From contig NZ_RSED01000009.1 of NCBI RefSeq assembly GCF_003933735.1, positions 62,001 through 126,000 of the forward strand: 64,000 nucleotides of DNA. Direction: 5' to 3'. Within the stretch, counting starts at the first letter, position 1. Each line of letters begins with the position of its first letter. This DNA is from Aquabacterium soli. Lineage in GTDB: Bacteria > Pseudomonadota > Gammaproteobacteria > Burkholderiales > Burkholderiaceae_C. Below, in pieces: positions 34,623 through 46,300 of this stretch. A model generated the notes under the pieces. The model did not search any database and was not told the origin of the DNA. It saw only the letters and a list, made by a program, of their open reading frames with translations. Made by a program: the position numbers and the translations under genes.

Positions 34623-35198
34623 ATGACCCATCCTGCCGCCGTCCAGGCGCTGCTCACGCCCGAAACCGCCGCTCAGACCTTGCAGGCCTGGCAGGCACGC
34701 GATGCCGAGCTCCGTGAGCGTAACCACCAGGTCGGGCTGGGCCGCCCAGAACAGTTCATCCACCGGTCGGGCATCGAGGCCTTCCGCGCCATGCTGGCCG
34801 GCGACATGCCCCGCGCGCCCATTTCCGACACCCTGGATTTCATCCTGGTCGAGGCCGATGTGGGCCATGTGGCGTTCCAGGGCCGGCCGCAGTTCGCCCA
34901 CTACAACCCCCTGGGCACCGTGCATGGCGGCTGGATCGCCACGCTGCTCGATTCCGCCGTGGCCTGCTCGGTGCACACCTCCTTGCCCGCAGGCAAGACC
35001 TACACCACGCTGGAGCTCAAGATCAACTACGTGCGCGCCCTGACCGACAAGGTGCCCCTGGTGCGTGCCATCGCCCATGTCATCCACGTGGGCGGGCGCA
35101 CGGCCACGGCCGAGGGCCGCCTCGTCGGGCCCGACGGCAAGCTCTACGCGCATGCCAGCACCACCTGCCTGGTGATGGACCTGAACGGCCAGGGCTGA
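34623..35198 (+). CDS. PaaI-type hotdog thioesterase
   Basis: 191 residues. The hotdog core has the PaaI signature HYNPLGTVHGGWIATLLDSAVACSVHTSLPAG, in which the HGG segment and the following Asp (D118 or nearby) form the active site, then KTYTTLELKINYVRAL. Such enzymes hydrolyse acyl- or aryl-CoA thioesters. The first 60 residues are an extra helical region. GGATATCCGC precedes the start. It is divergent from a MarR regulator, hinting at induction by an aromatic or fatty acyl compound. Confidence 0.88.
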   Translation: MTHPAAVQALLTPETAAQTLQAWQARDAELRERNHQVGLGRPEQFIHRSGIEAFRAMLAGDMPRAPISDTLDFILVEADVGHVAFQGRPQFAHYNPLGTVHGGWIATLLDSAVACSVHTSLPAGKTYTTLELKINYVRALTDKVPLVRAIAHVIHVGGRTATAEGRLVGPDGKLYAHASTTCLVMDLNGQG

Positions 35199-35324
35199 AC
35201 GCACCAGACGGAGGCGACACGCACCGTGTCGGCCTCTGCTGACGCGAGTTTCCGCTGCCGCCGACAGGCTGCGTGTCGGGGCTGGGGCACCCTAGGCTGT
35301 CATGCCGAACATCCCCCACACCCC

Positions 35325-37526
<2,202 letters not shown>

Positions 37527-37534
37527 CGCCGGGG

Positions 37535-37557
37535 GGCATGGCCACGCTGGCCATGCC
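37535..37557 (+). terminator. Hairpin downstream of glgX
   Basis: GGCATGGCCA and TGGCCATGCC form a perfect 10-bp stem with a CGC loop, nine bases after the glgX stop. No T-run follows (TTGAAC), so termination would be weak or Rho-assisted; stabilising the message end is an alternative role. Confidence 0.5.
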
Positions 37558-37578
37558 TTGAACGGCATCTCATGAAAA

Positions 37579-37601
37579 AAGGCGGGGAGATTCCCCGCCT
37601 T
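37579..37601 (-). terminator. Intrinsic terminator of the small minus-strand gene
   Basis: AAGGCGGGGA and TCCCCGCCTT form a perfect 10-bp stem with a 3-base loop. Read on the minus strand, the stem itself ends in TT and four further T follow at 37575-37578, giving a T-run of six. It begins 19 bases after the stop codon at 37620. On the plus strand no T-run follows. Confidence 0.8.
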
Positions 37602-37619
37602 GGCGTTGGTGTGTTGTGT

Positions 37620-37850
37620 TCACCAGTCGCCGTGTGCCGATTCCAGCGCGCCGATCTCGTCGGCCTCCAGTCCCAGCGAGCGGGCGGCCGAGCTGCGCAT
37701 GTGGTCGATGGCGTTGAAGCTCATGGCGCGGCGGCGGCTGTCCATGGCTTCGACCGGGAAACAGTCGCCATGGCCATCGGAGGTCAGCGCGGGCATCCAG
37801 GTCGAGGAGGCGTTGAAGGCATGGGTGGGAGCGTCGTGCAAGGGCTTCAT
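37620..37850 (-). CDS. Small protein of unknown function between glgX and glgB
   Basis: 76 residues. The start at 37850 is well supported by GGAGGAGG nine bases upstream, and an intrinsic terminator follows the stop. The protein is soluble and mixed in charge (MKPLHDAPTHAFNASSTWMP... EAMDSRRRAMSFNAIDHMRSSAARSLGLEADEIGALESAHGDW), with one Cys and no membrane segment. I do not recognise a family. Its position opposite to the glycogen genes may be incidental or may indicate a role in their control. The open frame extends upstream by 39 codons, but without a ribosome site. Confidence 0.72.
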   Translation of the reverse strand: MKPLHDAPTHAFNASSTWMPALTSDGHGDCFPVEAMDSRRRAMSFNAIDHMRSSAARSLGLEADEIGALESAHGDW

Positions 37851-38166
37851 CGTGGGCCTCCTCCGGGCGTGTAGGGGTGTCGTGCGGGTGCCGCCCTGAA
37901 GGCGATCAGTGCAGCCAGTGTCCCTGCCATGGGCCCTTTGCCGCAGTCGGCCGACGCCCAACTTCATGTAGGCATCGCACTACAGGGCGCCATGCCACGG
38001 CGCGCATGAAACGCCTGACAACCGCGGCGTAGGACACCTCTGACGCATGCCGTGCGCTTGCCTGACGATGCTTTGATCCTTGGACGACTGCTGCAACGCA
38101 CCATGCTTCTTACAGTCCCTGGACGGCATCCGATTTGGGCCGCGAACAAGCACAAAGAGGCACGTC
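37851..38166 (+). other. Intergenic region ahead of glgB
   Basis: 316 bases between the divergent small gene and glgB. It must hold both promoters. I see three CTGAC words (near 38012, 38040 and 38063) at 23-28-base spacing and no convincing -35/-10 pair or riboswitch-like fold. Confidence 0.4.
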
Positions 38167-40083
38167 ATGTTGATGGACGCATGGTCGGGATCGCAGGGCA
38201 ACGCAAGCCACGCCGAGTCGCTCGGTGCGGTGGGCCGAGGCCACCGATCCATGGGCGCACACCTGCGGCTGGACCACGGCGTGGCCGGTGCCCGTTTTCG
38301 CGTCTGGGCGCCCAATGCGCGCGCCGTCAGCGTGATCGGTGATTTCAATGGCTGGCAGGGTGGTGCCCACAAGCTGCATCCGCTCAGCGACGACTCCGGC
38401 GTGTGGGACGGCTTCGTGCCCGGCGCCCACCATGGCCAGCGCTACAAATACCGGATCGAACCGCAGCAGGGCCCGGCCGTCGATAAAGCCGACCCGTATG
38501 CCTTCCTCGCCGAAGAGCCACCCCGCACCGGCTCGGTGCTGTGGGACCTGTCCTATGAATGGCGTGATGGCGACTGGATGGCCCAGCGCATGGCCCGCAA
38601 CGCCTTGTCCGCGCCCATGTCCATCTACGAGCTGCACCCCGGCTCCTGGCGTCCGGGCCGCGAGGGGCGCCGCTTCCTGGGCTACGAGGAGCTGGCCGAC
38701 GAGCTCATCCCCTACCTGCTCGAGATGGGGTTCACGCACGTGGAGATGATGCCGCTGACCGAGCATCCCTTCTATGGCTCCTGGGGCTACCAGACCACCG
38801 GCTACTTCGCAGCCACCTCTCGCTATGGCACGCCCCAGCAGCTGATGCGCTTCGTGGACCGCCTGCACCAGGCCGGCATCGGCGTGATCCTGGACTGGGT
38901 GCCCTCGCACTTTCCGAACGATGCCCATGGCCTGGCCACCTTCGATGGCACGCACCTGTACGAACACGCCGACCCACGCCAGGGCTTCCACCCTGAGTGG
39001 AACAGCCTGATCTTCAACTATGGTCGCCACGAGGTGGCCGACTTCCTGGTCGACAGCGCGCTGTTCTGGCTGGGCACCTACCACTTCGATGGCCTGCGCG
39101 TGGACGGCGTGGCCTCCATGCTCTACCTGGACTACGCACGCAAGGCGGGCGAATGGATCCCCAACAAGCACGGCGGCCACGAGAACCTCGAGGCCGTGGC
39201 TTTCCTGCGCCGGCTCAACACAGCCGTGTATGCGCACCACCCCGATGTGCAGATGATCGCCGAGGAGTCCACTGCCTGGCCGGGCGTGAGCCGCCCCGTG
39301 GGCGCGCCCGACACGCTGGCCGGCCTGGGTTTCGGCTTGAAGTGGAACCTGGGCTGGATGCACGACACGCTGCGCCACTTCGCGCGCGATCCGCTGTTCC
39401 GCGGCTTCCACCTGGAGGACCTGAGCTTTGGGCTGGTCTATGCCTTCAGCGAGAACTTTGTGCTGTCCCTCTCGCACGACGAGGTGGTGCATGGCAAGGG
39501 TTCGCTGCTGGCCCGCCAGTTCGGTGACCGCTGGCAGCGATTTGCCAACCTGCGCACCCTGTACGGCCTGATGTGGGGCCATCCCGGCAAGAAGCTGCTG
39601 TTCATGGGCGGCGAGTGGGGCGTGGAGCGCGAGTGGAACCACGAGGCTACGCTGGACTGGGCCTTGCTGGGCGATCCCCTGCATGCCGGCGCCAAGCGCT
39701 GGGTGGCCGACCTCAACCGCGTCTACCGCAGCCACCCCGCCCTGTACGAGGTCGATTTCAGCGAGCAGGGCTTTCGCTGGCTGATCCGCGACGACGCACA
39801 GCACGGCGTGATGGCCTTCCTGCGCCAGGGACACGACGCTGACCATCCGGTGCTGGTGGTGCTCAACCTCACACCCGAAGTGCGCCATGGCTACCGCATC
39901 GGCGTGCCCCGCGAAGGCCATTGGCGAGAACTGCTCAACAGCGATGCCGCCATCTACGGTGGCAGCGGCGTGGGCAATCTGGGCGGCGTGAACACTGCCC
40001 AGGTGCCCAGCCACGACCAGTCCCATTCACTGCAACTGACCCTGCCGCCGATGGCGGCCCTGTTCCTGGAGGCGCCGCGATGA
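38167..40083 (+). CDS. glgB: 1,4-alpha-glucan branching enzyme GlgB
   Basis: 638 residues, shorter than the 728 of E. coli GlgB because the extra N-terminal CBM48 (N1) is missing. The remaining N2 module starts near residue 35 ([27 protein letters not shown]). Catalytic markers are [25 protein letters not shown], nucleophile Asp in [15 protein letters not shown], acid Glu in [13 protein letters not shown] and [15 protein letters not shown]. It makes alpha-1,6 branches in glycogen. The start at 38167 has AGAGG seven bases upstream; a second ATG lies two codons later. It begins the glgB-glgC-treZ-malQ/treY-glgA run. Confidence 0.94.
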   Translation: MLMDAWSGSQGNASHAESLGAVGRGHRSMGAHLRLDHGVAGARFRVWAPNARAVSVIGDFNGWQGGAHKLHPLSDDSGVWDGFVPGAHHGQRYKYRIEPQQGPAVDKADPYAFLAEEPPRTGSVLWDLSYEWRDGDWMAQRMARNALSAPMSIYELHPGSWRPGREGRRFLGYEELADELIPYLLEMGFTHVEMMPLTEHPFYGSWGYQTTGYFAATSRYGTPQQLMRFVDRLHQAGIGVILDWVPSHFPNDAHGLATFDGTHLYEHADPRQGFHPEWNSLIFNYGRHEVADFLVDSALFWLGTYHFDGLRVDGVASMLYLDYARKAGEWIPNKHGGHENLEAVAFLRRLNTAVYAHHPDVQMIAEESTAWPGVSRPVGAPDTLAGLGFGLKWNLGWMHDTLRHFARDPLFRGFHLEDLSFGLVYAFSENFVLSLSHDEVVHGKGSLLARQFGDRWQRFANLRTLYGLMWGHPGKKLLFMGGEWGVEREWNHEATLDWALLGDPLHAGAKRWVADLNRVYRSHPALYEVDFSEQGFRWLIRDDAQHGVMAFLRQGHDADHPVLVVLNLTPEVRHGYRIGVPREGHWRELLNSDAAIYGGSGVGNLGGVNTAQVPSHDQSHSLQLTLPPMAALFLEAPR

Positions 40084-40150
40084 TGCGCGCCGCCTTCGTT
40101 TTACCCCATCGATTCGAGCGGGCCGCCCGGCCCACGCACTGGAGACTGAC

Positions 40151-41365
40151 ATGATTGCTGGCAAAACGGTTCTGGCCTTCGTGATGGCCGGCGGAGAAGG
40201 CACCCGGCTTCACCCACTCACCGCAGAGCGGTCCAAGCCTGCCGTGCCGTTCAATGGTCGGCACCGCATCATCGACTTCGCGCTCTCCAACCTGATCAAC
40301 AGCAAGATCTACTCGGTCTACCTGCTGGTGCAGTACAAGTCGCAGAGCCTGATCGAGCACGTTCGCCGAACCTGGGTGATGAGCCCGCTGATGCCCAACC
40401 ATTTCATCACCGTGGTGCCGCCGCAGATGCAGCGTGGCCCGGAGTGGTTCCAGGGCACGGCCGACTCGGTCTACCAAAACATGCACCTGATCCAGTCGAT
40501 GAAGCCTGACCTGGTGATCGTGTTCGGCGCCGACCACGTCTACCGCATGGACGTGCGCCAGATGATCCAGTTCCATGTGGACAACCAGGCCGACGCCACC
40601 GTGGCTGCGCTGCCGGTGCCGCTCAGCCAGGCCTCGTCCTTCGGCATCCTCAAGACAGATGGCAGCGGCCGGATCCGTGACTTCCAGGAAAAGCCCGAGC
40701 AGGCGGAACCCATGCCCGGCCGTGCCGACCACGCGCTGGCGTCGATGGGCAACTACGTGTTCTCGACCGACCTGCTGATGGACTCGCTCGAGAAGGCCCA
40801 CGCCAATGGCCAGCATGATTTCGGCAAGCACGTGCTGCCCACCTTGACCGACAGCCACCGGGTGATGGCCTACGACTTCGCCACCAACAAGGTGCCCGGC
40901 GTGCACGACTACGAAGAAGCCGGCTACTGGCGTGACGTCGGCACCATCGAGTCCTACTACGATTCCAACTTCGACACGCTGGGCGAACAGCCGCGCTTCT
41001 CTATGCACAACGCGCAGTGGCCCATCCAGGCCAGCCCCGACCACACCGAGGCCGCGCAGTTGTACGACGCCACCATCAAGGGTGCGTCCATCGGCGCTGG
41101 CGTGCATGTGCGCCGCGCCGTGATCGAGCGCAGCCTGCTGCGCCGCAGCGTGCACGTGGACAGCCACGCCGAGGTGGTGGGGTCCATCGTGATGGACCGC
41201 ACCCACATCGGCGAGGGCGCCCGCATCCGCCGTGCCATCATCGATTCAGACAATGTGATCCCGCCAGGCATGCGCATCGGCTACGACCTTGAAGAGGACC
41301 GCCGCCGCTTCCATGTGAGCGAGAGCGGCATCGTCGTGATCGGAAAAGGGCAGCTGCGCCCATGA
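40151..41365 (+). CDS. glgC: Glucose-1-phosphate adenylyltransferase GlgC
   Basis: 404 residues. The nucleotidyltransferase motif [25 protein letters not shown] lies at the N-terminus. The sugar-phosphate region ([20 protein letters not shown]) and a C-terminal left-handed beta-helix ([44 protein letters not shown]) follow. It makes ADP-glucose, the committed step of glycogen synthesis, and is usually allosterically controlled by glycolytic intermediates. Its stop overlaps the treZ start (ATGA), linking glycogen synthesis to trehalose formation. Confidence 0.96.
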   Translation: MIAGKTVLAFVMAGGEGTRLHPLTAERSKPAVPFNGRHRIIDFALSNLINSKIYSVYLLVQYKSQSLIEHVRRTWVMSPLMPNHFITVVPPQMQRGPEWFQGTADSVYQNMHLIQSMKPDLVIVFGADHVYRMDVRQMIQFHVDNQADATVAALPVPLSQASSFGILKTDGSGRIRDFQEKPEQAEPMPGRADHALASMGNYVFSTDLLMDSLEKAHANGQHDFGKHVLPTLTDSHRVMAYDFATNKVPGVHDYEEAGYWRDVGTIESYYDSNFDTLGEQPRFSMHNAQWPIQASPDHTEAAQLYDATIKGASIGAGVHVRRAVIERSLLRRSVHVDSHAEVVGSIVMDRTHIGEGARIRRAIIDSDNVIPPGMRIGYDLEEDRRRFHVSESGIVVIGKGQLRP

Positions 41366-43326
41366 CCTCAGCCGACCCCCGTCTGGATCCGGTGCAGGCC
41401 GGTCTGTCCACACCGTTGCCCGCGCGTGCGCTCGATGAGGGCGTGACGCAGGCCATCGCACCCGTGGTGCCCGGGCTGGGCCGTTGCCTGCACGCCATGC
41501 CCTTCGGGCCCGTGCGCATCGACCCGGACGACACCCGGTCGGGTTACGAGTTCCGCCTCTGGGCGCCATCGGCGCCACGTGTGGACCTGGTCTTCCAACC
41601 CGCCTCCGGCGGCCGGCTGGAGCTGCCCTGCGAACGGGGTGATGGGGGCTGGTGGCACGTGAAGGTGCCGCAAGCCCGGGCGGGCGACCGCTATGGTTTC
41701 GCGGTGGACACCGAGCACGGCATGCTGGATGTGCCCGACCCTGCGTCGCGCTACAACCCCGACGGCGTGCACCAGCCCAGCCAGGTGCTGGACCCGCGCT
41801 CCTTCGACTGGGGTGACGACATCGCCTGGCACGGCCGCCCGTGGACCGAGGCCGTGGTGTACGAACTGCACGTGGGCACCTTCACGGCCGAGGGCACTTA
41901 TGCCGCCGCTGAACGGCGCCTGGACCACCTGGCCGCGCTGGGCATCACCGCCATCGAGCTGATGCCGCTGGGTTCGGCCCCCGGCCGCCGTGGTTGGGGC
42001 TACGACGTGGTACTGCCCTACGCCCCGCAGCCTGCCTACGGGCACCCCAACGACCTCAAGGCCTTCATCAAGGCTGCCCACCAGCGCGGCCTGATGGTGC
42101 TGCTGGACGTGGTCTACAACCACTTCGGCCCGGATGGCAATTACCTGCACGCCTACGCCCGAGAGTTTTTCAACCCGGCGCACCAGACACCCTGGGGCGA
42201 CGCGATCAACTTCGATGCCAAGCATGCGGCCACCGTGCGTAATTTCTACATCCACAACGCGCTGTACTGGCTGTGCGAGTACCGCTTCGATGGCTTGCGC
42301 ATCGACGCGGCCCATGCGATGGCCGACGCCTCCAGCGACCATTTCCTGACCGAGCTGTCGCGCCGTGCCCGCGAGGCCACCCGCGGCCGGCAGGTGCACC
42401 TGGTGCTCGAGAACAACCGCAACGAGGCCCGCCACCTGGGCCAGCCCGGCCAGCCAGGGCGCTTCGAGGCGCAATGGAACGACGACTTCCACCAGGCCGC
42501 GCATGTGCTGCTGACGGGCGAAACCCATGGCTACTACCGCGATTTCGCTGAGCAGCCCTTGCAGCAACTGGTGCGTTGCCTGGCCGAGGGCTTCGCCTTC
42601 CAGGGCGAGCCCTCCCTGCACGATGGCGGCCCGCGTGGTGAGCCCAGCCGCGACCTTCCGGCAAGCTGCTACGTCAACTTCCTGCAGAACCATGACCAGA
42701 CCGGCAACCGTGCCTTCGGAGAGCGCCTGACCGCCTTGAGCGCGCATGCCCCGCTGAAAGCGCTGGCCTGCATCCAGCTGTTGGCGCCCGGCATTCCCAT
42801 GCTGTTCATGGGCGAGGAGTTCGGCACCACTGCGCCCTTCCATTACTTCTGCGATTTCCAGGGCGAGCTGGCGCGCGCCGTGCGAGATGGGCGTCGCCGC
42901 GAGCACGCCCAGGGCAGCGAGGGCGAGGGCCAGCCTCCCGTGCCGGATCCCAATGACCCGACGGTGTTCGGTGCCAGCACGATCGATTGGGACGAGTTGC
43001 GGGCGGCCCCGCACCGCGACTGGCTGGCCTTCTACACGCAGGCCCTGGCCGTGCGGGCGCACATGGTGGCGCCACGGCTGGGCCTGATCCGGCCGCAGGC
43101 GATCAGCCACCGCTTCTTCGGCCCGCACACCTTCGAGGTGAGCTGGCCCACCGACGGGGCGGGCACGCTGGTGCTGCGCGCCCACCTGCATGACGGGCCC
43201 AGCGACGTGCTCCCGCGCGTGGAGGGGGCCCTGCTGTTCGGTGTCGGCGAGGACAACGGCCTGCCGGCGGGCGCATTGGGCTCCTGGTCGGTGCGCGTGC
43301 ACCTGGTGGAGGACCCCTTGCCATGA
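41362..43326 (+). CDS. treZ: Malto-oligosyltrehalose trehalohydrolase TreZ
   Basis: 654 residues. A CBM48-like N-terminal module (residues 55-130) precedes the GH13 barrel, with [17 protein letters not shown], nucleophile Asp in [12 protein letters not shown], acid Glu in [13 protein letters not shown] and [16 protein letters not shown]. It releases trehalose from maltooligosyl trehalose made by TreY. The first 50 residues ([18 protein letters not shown]...) are an extension without homology that I can name. Start and stop overlap both neighbours by four bases. Confidence 0.94.
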   Translation: MTSADPRLDPVQAGLSTPLPARALDEGVTQAIAPVVPGLGRCLHAMPFGPVRIDPDDTRSGYEFRLWAPSAPRVDLVFQPASGGRLELPCERGDGGWWHVKVPQARAGDRYGFAVDTEHGMLDVPDPASRYNPDGVHQPSQVLDPRSFDWGDDIAWHGRPWTEAVVYELHVGTFTAEGTYAAAERRLDHLAALGITAIELMPLGSAPGRRGWGYDVVLPYAPQPAYGHPNDLKAFIKAAHQRGLMVLLDVVYNHFGPDGNYLHAYAREFFNPAHQTPWGDAINFDAKHAATVRNFYIHNALYWLCEYRFDGLRIDAAHAMADASSDHFLTELSRRAREATRGRQVHLVLENNRNEARHLGQPGQPGRFEAQWNDDFHQAAHVLLTGETHGYYRDFAEQPLQQLVRCLAEGFAFQGEPSLHDGGPRGEPSRDLPASCYVNFLQNHDQTGNRAFGERLTALSAHAPLKALACIQLLAPGIPMLFMGEEFGTTAPFHYFCDFQGELARAVRDGRRREHAQGSEGEGQPPVPDPNDPTVFGASTIDWDELRAAPHRDWLAFYTQALAVRAHMVAPRLGLIRPQAISHRFFGPHTFEVSWPTDGAGTLVLRAHLHDGPSDVLPRVEGALLFGVGEDNGLPAGALGSWSVRVHLVEDPLP

Positions 43327-46300
43327 CCTCGCTGCTGACCCTTCTGTGCCACCAGCTGGGCATTGCCCTCGATTACCAGGATGCGTGGGGACGCGTCACC
43401 ACGGTGGATGCCGCCACGCTCAGGCGTGTTTGCAAGGCCATGGGCTACCCTGCGGACGACGATGACGAGGCCACCCGGTCACTCGATGCGTTGCGCGATC
43501 GGGCCGAACACGAGGCCCTGCCGCCTGCGATGGTGGTGACGGCCTCGGCCACGCCGATGGCCTGCCCTTTGCGACTGCGTGCCGAACAGCTCGGCGGGCC
43601 GGTGACCTGGTTCATCTCGCTCGAAAACGGGCAGAGCCTGCAAGGCACTTCCGTGGCCACCGCGGCCGAGGTGACGCCGCCCTTCCCGGCTGAGCTGCTG
43701 CGCGAAGATGTCCCCCGCCTGGTGCCTGCCACGATCGAGCTGCCGCCCGGCCTGCCGGTGGGCTACCACCGCCTGGCCCTGGAGGCCGGCGAGCCACGCC
43801 AGAGCGTGGGCGCCACGGCGCTGGTGGTGTGCCCTCCCCGAGCGCATGAACTGGCCGGCCCGCTCGATCCGCATCCCCGCGTGTGGGGCTTGTCGGTCCA
43901 GCTTTACGCGGTGCGCAGCCGCTCCAACTGGGGCATGGGTGATTTCGGCGACCTGCGCGAGCTGGTGCAGATGGCCGCGCGCGAGGGCGCCGATTTCGTC
44001 GGCATCAACCCGCTGCACGCGCTGTTCCCGCACGCCCCGGAGCAGGCCTCGCCCTACAGCCCGTCCAGCCGGCAATGGACACACCTGCTCTACCTGGATG
44101 TGGAGCACATCCACGAGTACGCCGAATGCGACGATTGCCAGCGCCTGGTCGGCTCGGCCGCCTGGCGCGCCCGCCTGCAGGCATTGCGCGATGTGCCCAT
44201 GGTGGACTACGCCGGGGTGTCGGAGCTCAAGTTCCAGGTGTTCGAGATGCTGTATGCGCGCTTTCGGTCGCAGCACCTCGAGCGGGGCACGGCCCGCGCA
44301 CGGCGCTTCCGCCAGTTCCAGCGCACGCACGGCCGCAACCTGCGCCTGCAGGCGCTGTACGACGCGCTGCAACGCTACTTCCACCGCAAGAACCCGGCCC
44401 TGTGGGGCTGGCCGGTGTGGCCCGAGGCCTACCGCGATGTGCGCAGCCAGACCGTGCGCGATTTCGCCAGCAGCCACGAGGCCGACGTCGAGTTCTTCGA
44501 GTACCTGCAATGGCAGGCCGAACTTCAGCTCGAGTCGGTGCAGGACCTGGCCCGCGAACTGGGCATGCGCATCGGCCTGTACCGGGACCTGGCCATTGGC
44601 GTGAACCCGGGTGGCGCGGAAACCTGGGCCCAACCCGCCTTGTATGCCCAGGGCGTTCAGGTGGGCGCGCCCCCCGACGAGCTCAACCCCAACGGGCAGG
44701 ACTGGGGCTTTTCGCCCATCACGCCGCAGCGGCTGCGCGAAGCCGGGTTCAAGCCCATGCTGGATGTGCTGCGCGCCAACATGCGCCATGCAGGCGCCCT
44801 GCGCATCGACCACGTGATGGGGCTGATGCGCCTGTTCTGGGTGGTGCCGGGCGCCGATACCTTGCAGGGCACCTACGTGGCCAACCCTTTCGACGAACTG
44901 CTGCGCCTGGTCTGCCTGGAAAGCCAGCGCCACCACTGCATCGTCATCGGCGAGGACCTTGGCATCGTGCCCCCCGAGGTGACCGCCGCGATGGAGCGCC
45001 ACGGCCTGCTGTCCTACCGGCCCTTCTACTTCGAACAGCTCTGGCACGAAGGCCGTTTCAGGCCGCCCGAGGGCTGGCCGCGCCGCGCGCTGGCCACTGT
45101 GGGCACCCACGACCTGCCCACCCTGCGCGCCTACTGGACCGGCCATGACCTGCGCCTGCGCGACGAACTGGGCGTCTACCGCGATCCCGAGCTGCGTGAC
45201 GGCCACATCGCCCGCCGCGGGCGAGAACGTGTGGCCCTGCTTCAGGCCCTGGGCGAGCAGAACCTGTTGATCGAAGGCCTGAGCGAATCGCCGGACAGCG
45301 TGGCCGACCCGGACCCGCGCCTGGCCGAGGCCGTGCACCGCTACGTGGGACGCACGCCGGCCACGATGGTGGCCGTGCAGCTGGAAGACGTGCTCGGCGC
45401 AGTGGAGCAGGTCAATGTGCCTGGCACCAGCGAGGCGCAGTACCCCAACTGGCGGCGCAAGCTGACGCTGGATGTCGCTGCGCTGGAGCGCGATCCACGC
45501 TGGACCACCCTGGCCCAGGCCCTGCGCGACGAGCGGCCGTCGCACCATCCTGCCGCCGCCAAGGACGAGGCCGCCTGGGATCCCGACCTGGCCGTCATTC
45601 CCCGCGCCACCTACCGGCTGCAGCTGCACGCCGGCCTGCGCTTCAAGCAGGCCGAGGCCCTGCTGCCCTACCTCAAGCGCCTGGGCATCAGCCATGTGTA
45701 TACCTCGCCCTTCCTGAAGGCCCGGGCCGGCAGCACGCATGGCTACGACGTGGTCGACCCTCGCGAGATCAACCCGGAGATCGGCACCCAGGCCGAGTTC
45801 GAGGATTTCTGCGCCGCGCTCGACCGGCATGACCTGCAACTGCTGGTGGACATCGTGCCCAACCACATGGGCGTGCTGCAGGCCGACAATCCCTTGTGGC
45901 GCGAGGTGCTCGAAGACGGGCCGGCCTCGCGCTACGCCGACCACTTCGACATCGACTGGGCCCAGGCCGGCGATGCCGAGCACGGTGGGCGTGTGCTGCA
46001 GCCTGTGCTGGAAGACCAGTACGGCCTGGTGCTGGAGCAGGGCAAGCTCAAGCTGACCTGGTGGGCCGAAGGCAACACGGTGGTGCTGGCCTACTATGAC
46101 CACCGCTTCCCCATCGACCCGCGCGACCTGCCGTTGTTGATGGACGGCGGCCCCCATGCCGGGCTGGACCCAGAAGCGGCCCGGGAATGGCAGGCCCTGA
46201 GGCAGGGTTTCGAAGGCTTGCCCGCCCGGCAGGGCAGCGACCCGGCCCACCAGGCCGAACGCCTGCGCCTGAAGGAACAACTCAAGACCCGCCTGGGCGC

